Source: a virus. From it: 22,371 nucleotides of DNA. Where the stretch lies: the IMG/VR virus record IMGVR_UViG_3300029448_000301, positions 1 to 22,371 of that record; one strand, 5' to 3'. Position numbers and translations under genes: made by a program. The notes under the pieces were generated by a model. That model ran no database searches. It saw only the letters and a list, made by a program, of their open reading frames with translations, and was not told where the DNA came from. Shown one piece after another: positions 4,658-11,044 of the stretch (within the stretch, counting starts at the first letter, position 1; every line of letters starts with the position of its first letter).

Positions 4658-6910
4658 TTATCCTACGTTTGTTTTGTAACTTCTTTCTTTTTCTTTTCGT
4701 GGTTTTAAGAATCCGTGATTTTTCATTCTCCACGTTGTCTTTCTCATTTCCGCGTCTTCGGGCATAGGCATTTTTCCATTTGCAAAAGCCTGTGACACTT
4801 CTCTAAAATTGTTTAATGTTCCGTTTGGTAGATACTGTCCCTCTGTATATTCTTTTCCGTCAACATCTACAAACGTCATTCCTTTTGGTACTATACGTCT
4901 AAAATAGAACACTCGTTCCCATCTATGCTTGCAATTAGCTCCGCCTTTCCAGAGTGCTATATTATAAGTATTAGAACCTCCAGCTCCAAATCCTTTATTA
5001 ACCGCTCTAGTAGACGCTTTTTCTAGGTCTTCCATTCTATACAATGTTCCAGCTATTGACTTAGCTACCATTTTTTGACAGAACTCTCTGCTTGAGATTT
5101 GTCCTGTTTTTTTATTTACTGACAACGTTTGCGAGTATCTATACAACACTCTGAACATTCCTATATCGCTAGAACTATCAGCGACATTTGGCGTGCCTGC
5201 TGGAGCGTATGCGAACTCATGATAACGCTTGTCAATCTTGTCTTCGTCTATTGAGTCAACGTGTGCCTCAAACCATTCGTCCTTGTCTAGTGTTAAGCCT
5301 ATGTCATCAAAAAACGAAATGTCTACATTGTCATCTTTTGTAGATTTTTTTTTAGCGCTTTTTTTAAACTCAGAAACGCTAGTGCTTATCTTTTTTTTTT
5401 TAAGGTTTCGCAAGATGTCTTTTAAGTTTTCTACTAAAGGCTTAGGCTCTGGCGTATCTGCAAAGAACCTTTGTGCAACTTCTGGCGGTAGCTGTAAGAA
5501 CTGAATTAAGAATACAATAGCTTGATCTTTGTTCAAAATTCCTTCTTGTACCTTAGCTACAATGTCTATTGCACTACTAATTTGTGCGCCATTATATGAA
5601 GCCTCAACATCTTGGACTACCTCTACTTCTTCTTCTGCGGGCATTTCTTCGTCTATTGGTTGTTCTACTATTTCTCCTGCTGGAGCTACTACTGTGTCTT
5701 CTACTGTGTCTTCTATGTCTATTCCTTCTGTCTGTTCGTCTATTGCGTCAATCACATCTAAGTCTAAAAAGTCAGCGGGTTTAAGTGTTTTAAAATATAT
5801 GTCTAAACTATCTATTCCATTGAGTCTAAATATTTGGTCTAGTGACTCCAAGAGTGTGGATTGAAACGGCTTAATACAAGTTGAATTATAAAGTGAATAT
5901 GAGTCTCGAAGCTCGTCAGCATTGCTTCCAAAACCAGACTCGGCTTTGACTCCTAGGAGGAGGGGAGACGTGACTCTGTGTGCCGTTAGAATTTTTCGAC
6001 TTACTTCTTGCGACAAGAACTGATACTTGTCGTCATTAGTTCCAGTATCTAAAGGGACTATCTCTGGTGTTGACTCGCGTCCGTCAGAAAAAGTGATTAT
6101 TAGTTTCCCACTATTGCCGCTAGAACTAAATTTAGAATTAAGTTTTCGTTCAACCTCTTGACGCTCCATATCTGTCGGAATCCCATTCGAGAAGTTGACC
6201 ATGCAACTAGGCATAAAGTTGTTGTCTATATTAGCTAAATGTAGTTCCGCAATAGACATATCAAGCTGTATATAATCCGTCCCACCTACATAGTCACAGA
6301 TTCCATAATAGAACGATTGAGGATTGTATTCCTTAACTTGCATGAGTTGACTTGTCTCTGTTCTGTCTTCTGGATTAAAAGCCTTTATGATTCTTGGCTT
6401 GTATTTTCTTATATTGCTCCAGTCATAACAATAGTAATACTCATTAACCTTGCCGTAGCCGTCAGCCTTACCAGAGCGTATATACTGCGCTGGAATGTGT
6501 TTTATTTCATGGATAGCCGTTTTAGCCTTATTCCATATTACGTTGATGTAACACGTTCCGAATAGCTTTAAATCAAACGCTAGGTTTTTTATTGTGTTTC
6601 TACTTCCAGTTTTTAGTAGTTTATTAAACTTTAAATATTGTTCTTTTTGGTCGCCTTCTAGTTCGTCTTTGTCAACAACGTCTAGTCCTTGACACGTTCC
6701 CTGCTGGTCTCCAGCAATCATAGCAGACGCTCCTTTGATAATAGCTGAGTTGATCCCAGAGCCAGTAAACAATTCAATTAAGTATTGAGGATATAGATTG
6801 TCTGCTCCAAAATAGATGTATTCTTTGTCATCTTTTTCAACAATGTGAGGTATGTTATAGTGAGCAAGCTCGACTACTGATAGGTCGTATTTGTTTTTCT
6901 TTTTAGCCAT
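4658..6910 (-). CDS. Portal protein fused to a C-terminal Cys/His-containing domain
   Basis: A 750-residue protein, much longer than usual portals (about 400-500). Residues 1-375 form the portal core that makes the dodecameric DNA channel: an N-terminal GADNLYPQYLIELFTGSG segment, and LLLGVKAESGFGSNADELRD with LYNSTCIKPFQSTLLESLDQ (315-360), typical of portal stem and crown helices. An acidic linker (about 376-436) with a small tandem repeat precedes a YNGAQISSAIDIVAKVQEGI helical region (439-483) often found at portal C-termini. A Lys-rich linker (503-525) leads to a separate domain: SREFCQKMV (607-615), YRMEDLEKAS, VNKGFGAGGSNTYNI, WKGGANCKHRW (654-664) and NHGFLKPR. That domain recalls modules of Bacteroidota-phage head proteins and, loosely, C-termini of Mu F-like minor head proteins. 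Start ATG overlaps the upstream stop as TAATG. Confidence 0.83.
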   Translation of the reverse strand: MAKKKNKYDLSVVELAHYNIPHIVEKDDKEYIYFGADNLYPQYLIELFTGSGINSAIIKGASAMIAGDQQGTCQGLDVVDKDELEGDQKEQYLKFNKLLKTGSRNTIKNLAFDLKLFGTCYINVIWNKAKTAIHEIKHIPAQYIRSGKADGYGKVNEYYYCYDWSNIRKYKPRIIKAFNPEDRTETSQLMQVKEYNPQSFYYGICDYVGGTDYIQLDMSIAELHLANIDNNFMPSCMVNFSNGIPTDMERQEVERKLNSKFSSSGNSGKLIITFSDGRESTPEIVPLDTGTNDDKYQFLSQEVSRKILTAHRVTSPLLLGVKAESGFGSNADELRDSYSLYNSTCIKPFQSTLLESLDQIFRLNGIDSLDIYFKTLKPADFLDLDVIDAIDEQTEGIDIEDTVEDTVVAPAGEIVEQPIDEEMPAEEEVEVVQDVEASYNGAQISSAIDIVAKVQEGILNKDQAIVFLIQFLQLPPEVAQRFFADTPEPKPLVENLKDILRNLKKKKISTSVSEFKKSAKKKSTKDDNVDISFFDDIGLTLDKDEWFEAHVDSIDEDKIDKRYHEFAYAPAGTPNVADSSSDIGMFRVLYRYSQTLSVNKKTGQISSREFCQKMVAKSIAGTLYRMEDLEKASTRAVNKGFGAGGSNTYNIALWKGGANCKHRWERVFYFRRIVPKGMTFVDVDGKEYTEGQYLPNGTLNNFREVSQAFANGKMPMPEDAEMRKTTWRMKNHGFLKPRKEKERSYKTNVG
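5391..5401 (-). repeat. A11 homopolymer in the portal linker
   Basis: Eleven consecutive A residues on the coding strand encode the Lys run of the linker (residues 504-507) between portal core and C-terminal domain. After a -1 shift the frame stops within four codons (KDKH then TAG), after a +1 shift within one (R then TAA). A slip here would release a portal lacking the C-terminal domain. Whether it happens cannot be told from sequence. Confidence 0.6.
5690..5713 (-). repeat. 12-bp tandem repeat (2 copies) in portal gene
   Basis: The 12-base unit tactgtgtcttc occurs twice in tandem (plus-strand reading), encoding the duplicated EDTVEDTV of the acidic linker in the portal fusion protein. It keeps the frame. 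It suggests that linker length varies by slippage without harm to the folded domains. Confidence 0.8.
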
Positions 6911-7377
6911 TATGTTATTGGTGTGTTAGTTATGTAAACAACTTGCTCTTGGTCTTCTTGATATTTAGTATATTCTATTGCTGGGTTTTCAGTTGCTACA
7001 ACATTAGCCAACCCTTGATATACTGTTTTATAAGTTAAAGTAGGATTTTGATTTGTAGAGGAGGAGTTTTCATATATTGCAATATCATAAACGCCATAAG
7101 GAAAATCTCTTGTTCCAAAACAAACAAGTCCTAATAGAGTGTTTTCGCTAGACAAGTTTTTCATAGTAAGAAATAACATTGCAAAATATCTTTGAGCATT
7201 CGTTGTTGTAGTTGCTAATATATTAAATATTTTTTCTTTGTTTGTTTCTTGACTTGTCATTTTAACTAAAGGATTAAAGCTGTACCCACTACCTATTTTA
7301 AATGCAAAATTATCGTACACATTTAAACGAATAAATATAGAGTTATCTATTGTAGCAGATTGAATTATTTGTATCAT
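6910..7377 (-). CDS. Virion structural protein, function unknown
   Basis: A 155-residue beta-rich protein. It contains SATIDNSIFIRLNVYD near the N-terminus, RYFAMLFLTMKNLSSENTLL in the middle, FPYGVYDIAIYEN, and a C-terminal segment with YKTVYQGLANV, YTKY and QVVYITNTPI. This pattern is seen in small structural proteins next to portal genes in Bacteroidota phages, but the family role is not known to me; a head decoration, neck or tail-terminator role is possible. No signal peptide or membrane segment. The ATG overlaps the stop of the upstream 44-residue gene as ATGA, and its own stop overlaps the portal start as TAATG, so it is translated together with the portal. Confidence 0.6.
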   Translation of the reverse strand: MIQIIQSATIDNSIFIRLNVYDNFAFKIGSGYSFNPLVKMTSQETNKEKIFNILATTTTNAQRYFAMLFLTMKNLSSENTLLGLVCFGTRDFPYGVYDIAIYENSSSTNQNPTLTYKTVYQGLANVVATENPAIEYTKYQEDQEQVVYITNTPIT

Positions 7378-7508
7378 ATTTCTTCAAAATATTTGTCTAT
7401 AATATCTGGAATTGTTTCTTTTACTTTTTTTAGTTCAGCTTCACTTAAAGAATTAATGTCAAACAATATAGTGTTGTCTTTATGTTCGTCTTTAACCTTC
7501 CAAGTCAT
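7374..7508 (-). CDS. Small hypothetical protein (44 aa)
   Basis: A 44-residue open frame beginning MTWKVKDEHKDNTILFDINS and ending ETIPDIIDKYFEEI. It is acidic and predicted mostly helical, with no membrane segment. It overlaps the preceding 55-residue gene by 17 bases and its TGA overlaps the next ATG as ATGA, the junction type used throughout this operon. Those overlaps and sensible protein-like composition support it as a real gene. The family is not recognised; it may be a small morphogenesis factor translated with the structural protein at 6910-7377. Confidence 0.6.
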   Translation of the reverse strand: MTWKVKDEHKDNTILFDINSLSEAELKKVKETIPDIIDKYFEEI

Positions 7509-7659
7509 TGTCTATTGTTTTCTTTTGTTTCTTTGCTTTTTCAAAATACTTGTCTCCCCACGCGTCCTTAGCACATTGCAACTGGTGTTGATTCATTTCT
7601 CCAAGAGGTATTTTATAACCTAGCGTAGTTTGAAGATGCTCTTTTTTAACTATTATCAT
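7492..7659 (-). CDS. Small hypothetical protein (55 aa), first gene of portal unit
   Basis: A 55-residue basic open frame (MIIVKKEHLQTTLGYKIPLG ... DAWGDKYFEKAKKQKK). It is the first gene after the terminator at 7707-7734 and follows one copy of the bipartite promoter-like motif by eight bases, so it opens the transcription unit that carries the portal. A YKIPLGEMNQHQLQCA segment followed by an aromatic-rich helix gives it a compact domain-like look. The family is not firmly recognised. The overlap with the 44-residue gene suggests coupled translation. Confidence 0.62.
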   Translation of the reverse strand: MIIVKKEHLQTTLGYKIPLGEMNQHQLQCAKDAWGDKYFEKAKKQKKTIDNDLEG

Positions 7660-7667
7660 GATGTTAC

Positions 7668-7702
7668 TTTTTTATAAATATAAATATTTACTATTTGTTT
7701 AC
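7668..7702 (-). promoter_or_regulatory. Bipartite promoter-like motif, copy 1
   Basis: On the minus strand GTAAACAAA is followed, with fixed spacing, by TATTTATAAAAAA, ending eight bases before the ATG at 7659. The same two blocks with the same spacing occur upstream of three other genes. This copy sits directly downstream of a strong terminator, where a new promoter is needed. The TATATTTA part resembles the Bacteroidota -7 box (TAnnTTTG) with the last base changed. The A-run may also serve translation initiation. Confidence 0.55.
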
Positions 7703-7706
7703 AAAT

Positions 7707-7734
7707 AAAAAAGGCAACCGAAGTTGCCCTTTTT
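7707..7734 (-). terminator. Rho-independent terminator with UUCG loop
   Basis: On the minus strand the stem GGCAAC pairs with GTTGCC around a TTCG tetraloop closed by C-G, followed by TTTTTTATTT. A-rich sequence before the stem can extend the pairing. It lies 24 bases after the stop of the tail-tube candidate and is a textbook intrinsic terminator for the head/tube transcription unit. On the plus strand a T run also follows, so it could work in both directions, but no plus-strand genes are present. Confidence 0.88.
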
Positions 7735-7757
7735 AAAAACAGAATAGAAAACTCTTA

Positions 7758-8348
7758 TTAAACTGGAGTAGTACCAGCTGTTATTGTAGGAACATTAGAA
7801 GTCCAAGCGTCAAACGGATAGCCTGCTGTGCCTTCTCCTGCTGATTGTTTCACAATGTAATTCTCTTTCTCTTGAGCTGTGAATGTTAGCGTGAAGCCAG
7901 AAAGATCGCCCTTCGCTGTTCCCAAAGACATAGCGCCCGCCGTTACAGTACAGCCATGCTCTGCGCCTATTAAGAAACAATTATCGTTGTTATCTAAAAC
8001 AAAGATTTGACATCTACCCTTGATAATATTATCTAAATTTGGAATGTCTTCTTTAACAATCTTTTGCAAAACTACTTCTAAAGTTTGCTCATAGAAAGTT
8101 GTTCCAGTAGCATTGTCTCCAGTCACGTTAGCATTAAAGCCTGTCGTTCCTTGTCTAAGGTCGTATTTAAAGAACGTATGTGCTGAGTTAGCGTCTGTTA
8201 GTTCGTTAGAAGCCTTTGCAAGCGTAGACAAGAAGTCAGCCGCATAAGTAATCAAGTAGATAGCTTTCACGCCTCCCACCACATCACGGCAAGCAACGAG
8301 CCTTCCCTCGCTGACATTACACGCAAAATCGTATTTTTTATTAGCCAT
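7758..8348 (-). CDS. Major tail tube protein candidate
   Basis: A 196-residue protein with the hallmarks of tube proteins of Bacteroidota siphophages: an N-terminal CRDVVGGVKAIYLITYAADF segment, then FFKYDLRQGTTGFNANVTGD, GTTFYEQTLEVVLQKI, CQIFVLDNNDNCFLIGAEHG, a Gly-rich turn TAGAMSLGTAKGDLSGFTLT and a C-terminal TFTAQEKEN. It would stack as hexameric rings around the tape measure to form the tail tube. It follows the major capsid gene after a 60-base spacer with a hairpin and is followed by a strong terminator, an arrangement expected for abundant proteins. The start has A-rich sequence (TATAAAAAATGG) immediately before it. A head decoration role is the main alternative. Confidence 0.66.
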   Translation of the reverse strand: MANKKYDFACNVSEGRLVACRDVVGGVKAIYLITYAADFLSTLAKASNELTDANSAHTFFKYDLRQGTTGFNANVTGDNATGTTFYEQTLEVVLQKIVKEDIPNLDNIIKGRCQIFVLDNNDNCFLIGAEHGCTVTAGAMSLGTAKGDLSGFTLTFTAQEKENYIVKQSAGEGTAGYPFDAWTSNVPTITAGTTPV

Positions 8349-8375
8349 TTTTTATATTTTAAAAGTTATATAAAA

Positions 8376-8397
8376 GGGAGGTATATTGCAACCTCCC
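8376..8397 (-). promoter_or_regulatory. Hairpin between capsid and tube genes
   Basis: A perfect 7-base inverted repeat (gggaggt / acctccc) with an 8-base loop lies 11 bases after the capsid stop. On the minus strand it is followed by TTTTATATAAC, a short and interrupted T run. It could be a partial terminator that lowers expression of the downstream gene relative to capsid, or an RNA processing and stability element protecting the capsid messenger. Confidence 0.6.
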
Positions 8398-8408
8398 TAT
8401 TAAAATCA

Positions 8409-9338
8409 TTATGCGTAAAGAACCATGTCAGTACCAAATGCGTAATTAACGCCAGCGTTGAATCGCATTATCATTCTAACATTGTCAGAGCCGTCAAGCT
8501 CAGCCATGTCTAGAACTTTAACTTCGCTAGATGATCCGTCAGTTCCAAAGAACATGTTTGACGTTCTTCCAGCTACCATTGTGTCAGCCGCTAAGCCTGG
8601 AGCTTCTGCTAGTTTAATACCATTAAATACAAGTGGAAAATCTGATTGCATATGGTATTGATTTTGATAACCAGCTATTGCTTGATTTTGAATGTATAGT
8701 CTCCAAGCGCTTGTAGGTAGCCAGATTTTTAAATCTTCTTTCCCATATACAGCCGTAGGTATAGCATCAATTACTTTTATTAACTCCTCGTCAATATTAG
8801 CGTTAGTTAAAGTTGTTCCAGTTACGTCGTTTACATCTGAATCAGCCGCTAGTAATAATTTAAAGCCGTCAAACTGTCCGTCGTTTGATCCGTTTCCGTC
8901 CCAGATTGACTGTTGAATTTCTTGAGAAACTCTCTCAGCTGTTTGTCCAATTAAGTAGTCTACAAATTCAGTCGGCAAAGTTCCGTTAAGACCAGCTGTC
9001 ATGTTTGCTCCTTCCCAAGAACTTAAAAATTCTTTCTTACAAACTTGAGTGTTAACGTCTAAGTTTTTAGGTGTTAAGACTCTTTCAGCGTAAGTAACTG
9101 TTCCAGAGTCAGTAAAGTCACAAGTAGCGTTAGCCATTAAGTTACCGGCTGTTCCAGCAACAGTAATTTTTCTTAAGTTAGCTTTGTACTCTACATTGTT
9201 TAAAACTGTCAGCTCGTTATTAGCAATAGTCTTATTAGAAAGCAACGCTGCTGAGATATATCCGCTAGCCGCCTCTCCTGCATAATTTGAAGTTACTGAC
9301 TGAGTTAAGTCATACTTCTTAGATAAATTCTTTTTCAT
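8409..9338 (-). CDS. Major capsid protein, HK97-fold type
   Basis: A 309-residue protein that would build the icosahedral head. Its features match HK97-like capsid proteins of Bacteroidota phages: an N-terminal helix-rich segment, the E-loop-like region (TVTYAERVLTPKNLDVNTQV), a spine-helix segment FVDYLIGQTAERVSQEIQQS, IWDGNGSNDGQFDGFKLLL, a P-domain/A-domain stretch with KIWLPTSAWRLYIQNQ and LVFNGIKLAEAPGLAADTMV, and a final strand MRFNAGVNYAFGTDMVLY. It sits directly after protease and scaffold-like genes, the usual order. There is no obvious long N-terminal delta domain, consistent with a separate scaffold. The start ATG follows an 11-base gap. Confidence 0.87.
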   Translation of the reverse strand: MKKNLSKKYDLTQSVTSNYAGEAASGYISAALLSNKTIANNELTVLNNVEYKANLRKITVAGTAGNLMANATCDFTDSGTVTYAERVLTPKNLDVNTQVCKKEFLSSWEGANMTAGLNGTLPTEFVDYLIGQTAERVSQEIQQSIWDGNGSNDGQFDGFKLLLAADSDVNDVTGTTLTNANIDEELIKVIDAIPTAVYGKEDLKIWLPTSAWRLYIQNQAIAGYQNQYHMQSDFPLVFNGIKLAEAPGLAADTMVAGRTSNMFFGTDGSSSEVKVLDMAELDGSDNVRMIMRFNAGVNYAFGTDMVLYA

Positions 9339-9349
9339 TATTTAAATAT

Positions 9350-9979
9350 TTAGTTTTTGTTTACGAAATATGCTACTCTTTCCTTAACTGAAAGTTTAGA
9401 CAAATTAATTTCTTTATTATTATTTACACTTGGCGAAACATTTACGCCGTCATTAGATGGTTCATTTTCTAAACCACTAAATTTTTCTTCCATTGAATTA
9501 AGGCGTGTGATAATTTCGCCCATAACGTCAGTAGATAAGTCTGTTGATTCTTTAGAAAGCTCCTCAGTTTCCTCAGCCGCTTTGTCTCCAAATACAGCTT
9601 TTTCTAACTCAGCAACTCTGTCTTTCATTTCTTCGAAAGTTTTTGCCCAGTCAGTCTTTTCTGCTTCTGACTCCTCCGCCATTTCTTCAACTACAACTTC
9701 TTCTTCTTCTACAACTTCTTCTTCGCCAAAACCAGCTACTCTACTTTCAGCATCAATTCTTATTTTTGACGCGTCGTCAAGCGTGTATATTCCTTGTGCT
9801 AAAGATTCGACCTCGCCAGAATCGTTTATTACATAAACCTCTGCGCCTATGTCAAATTTTTCAGCGTCTGTTGCTATGACTCTTGCGTCATCTAGGATTG
9901 CTTCTGCATACATATTGATTTTGTATGTCTTCTTTTTAGATAGCTTTAAAAGCTCTTTGATTTTTTTTATTGAACTCAT
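9350..9979 (-). CDS. Scaffolding protein candidate
   Basis: A 209-residue acidic protein between the head protease and capsid. The N-terminal basic helix (IKKIKELLKLSKKKTYK) is followed by a beta module (EAILDDARVIATDAEKFDIG, AEVYVINDSGEVESLAQGIY, TLDDASKIRID) common at the start of scaffold-like proteins in these phages. Residues 85-165 are Glu-rich, with a predicted coiled coil (WAKTFEEMKDRVAELEKAVF and MGEIITRLNSMEEKFSGL). The C-terminal basic helix (LSKLSVKERVAYFVNKN) could bind the capsid protein. It probably guides procapsid assembly and is removed by the protease. A promoter-like motif and a palindrome precede the start. Role inferred from composition and position. Confidence 0.7.
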   Translation of the reverse strand: MSSIKKIKELLKLSKKKTYKINMYAEAILDDARVIATDAEKFDIGAEVYVINDSGEVESLAQGIYTLDDASKIRIDAESRVAGFGEEEVVEEEEVVVEEMAEESEAEKTDWAKTFEEMKDRVAELEKAVFGDKAAEETEELSKESTDLSTDVMGEIITRLNSMEEKFSGLENEPSNDGVNVSPSVNNNKEINLSKLSVKERVAYFVNKN

Positions 9980-9988
9980 GTCTTGACT

Positions 9989-10023
9989 TTTTTTATATAT
10001 ATTAATAATTATTAATTGTTCCC
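9989..10023 (-). promoter_or_regulatory. Bipartite promoter-like motif, copy 4 (diverged)
   Basis: On the minus strand GGGAACAAT and TATATATAAAAAA sit at the same spacing as in the three closer copies, ending nine bases before the scaffold ATG. One base in each block differs from the consensus. The spacer is occupied by a 16-base palindrome. Likely promoter for the scaffold-capsid-tube unit, which ends at the terminator at 7707-7734. Confidence 0.45.
10001..10016. repeat. Perfect 16-bp palindrome upstream of scaffold gene
   Basis: The sequence attaataattattaat reads the same on both strands. It lies in the spacer of the promoter-like motif in front of the scaffold and capsid genes, a place where an operator would act. 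AT-only palindromes arise easily in AT-rich DNA, so the regulatory reading is tentative. Confidence 0.5.
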
Positions 10024-10038
10024 TTTCAAAATAGGAAA

Positions 10039-11001
10039 TCAGCGATTTACAGTTTTATTTTTTATTGCGGCACACACTTTTGCGGCTGTTTCTTCATTGC
10101 CGTATTCAGCCATCTGGTCTCTCATACATTGATCCCAGTCGTACTTAGCTAAGTCATTAGAATTTGAGTTTCTATATTTAGCTATCTTGTAGTCTATTTT
10201 CTTTTTTCTTTTCTTCATTAATTCTTTATGAGACTTGCAACTCATAAAATAGGTATATCCATCAATCTCGTGAGCGTGCGTACCAAGACAATCGAAAAAC
10301 AGCTGTCCGTATAGTTCGGCTTTTTCTATATCTTTATATACAGGCGTTCCGTCTAAAGTCATGTCTGGCTTTAATTCAGCATTTAAAAGCACGTCTTTAA
10401 TTTCTTCTAAGACTTCTTTTTGTTCACATTCTACGCACTCCTCAGCTAAGTCTAAGATGTCTTGCTTTTGCATTTCAACAGCAGAATCAACGAAGTAGCC
10501 TTCTATCGAGTAACCTCTTAGCTTATTTTCCTTGACCTCTTTCCACACTTCGTCGTTATATATTTTCATTTTTACAAACCAGCTTCCAACAGGAACGTCC
10601 GAAAATCCGTATAAATTAGACTTGTCGTTTTTGTCTTCTTTAATCCAAGTCTCTATAACGCTAACGCCCTCTATGTCTTCTTTGTGTTCTAAGGTAGCGT
10701 TGTTGTTTTTTAAGCTATTCATAAATAACTCCTGTGCTTTTTCTATTGTTTCCTTAGAAAAGAAAACTAGATACTCTCCTTCTTCTTCTGAATATCTTGG
10801 AATTTGTTTTTCTGGAATTAAAGCGACTCCTACTAAAGTTCTTTTGTCTTCGTCAATTTTTGCTAGTGAAACAAATTTGTCTTTGTTTAACGCTACCCAC
10901 CCTCGCTCAATAGCTGGATTTGCAACGAGGCTAATAGCCTGTATTCCGAAGATGTCTTCTGTTTCGTCTATTAATAATTCAACTATTTTTGGCTTCTTCA
11001 T
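10039..11001 (-). CDS. Head maturation serine protease, XkdF-like, with Cys/His C-terminal region
   Basis: A 320-residue protein. Residues 50-172 match the XkdF-like phage serine protease family (Peptidase_S78_2): VGVALIPEKQIPRY, YLVFFSKETIEKAQELFM, NATLEHKEDIEG with probable catalytic His106, VIETWI, VPVGSWFVKMKI, and LRGYSIEGYF with probable nucleophile Ser165. It would trim scaffold and capsid during head maturation. The remaining 145 residues hold two further elements: ELYGQLFFDCLGTHAHEIDG followed by FMSCKSHKEL, giving Cys238, His242, His244, Cys255 and His258 in a possible metal site, and a terminal DWDQCMRDQMAEYGNEETAA with Cys292 and Cys310. The gene follows a promoter-like motif by eight bases and lies upstream of scaffold and capsid. 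Family well supported; the C-terminal role is unknown. Confidence 0.8.
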   Translation of the reverse strand: MKKPKIVELLIDETEDIFGIQAISLVANPAIERGWVALNKDKFVSLAKIDEDKRTLVGVALIPEKQIPRYSEEEGEYLVFFSKETIEKAQELFMNSLKNNNATLEHKEDIEGVSVIETWIKEDKNDKSNLYGFSDVPVGSWFVKMKIYNDEVWKEVKENKLRGYSIEGYFVDSAVEMQKQDILDLAEECVECEQKEVLEEIKDVLLNAELKPDMTLDGTPVYKDIEKAELYGQLFFDCLGTHAHEIDGYTYFMSCKSHKELMKKRKKKIDYKIAKYRNSNSNDLAKYDWDQCMRDQMAEYGNEETAAKVCAAIKNKTVNR

Positions 11002-11009
11002 TTGTGTTA

Positions 11010-11044
11010 TTTTTTATAAATATATTTAGCTCTGTTTTGTTTAC
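11010..11044 (-). promoter_or_regulatory. Bipartite promoter-like motif, copy 2
   Basis: GTAAACAAA and TATTTATAAAAAA with the same spacing as copy 1, ending eight bases before the ATG of the protease gene. Its first bases overlap the stop codon of the tape measure gene. It marks the likely start of the head-gene unit. Confidence 0.52.

Noticed and set aside
7360-7623. 87-codon plus-strand open frame in the gap before the structural gene
   Set aside because: It is opposite two overlapping minus-strand mini-genes that couple neatly to the operon; the plus frame is a hydrophobic reading of their reverse complement.
9339-9364. Possible fifth copy of the promoter-like motif before the capsid gene
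   Set aside because: GTAAACAAA is present but it encodes the last residues of the scaffold protein, and the second block is six bases too close and lacks TATAAAAAA.
9357-9836. 159-codon plus-strand open frame opposite the scaffold-like gene
   Set aside because: It is a low-complexity Ser-rich mirror of the Glu-rich minus-strand gene, with no recognisable domain; the minus-strand protein has a coherent architecture and operon context.
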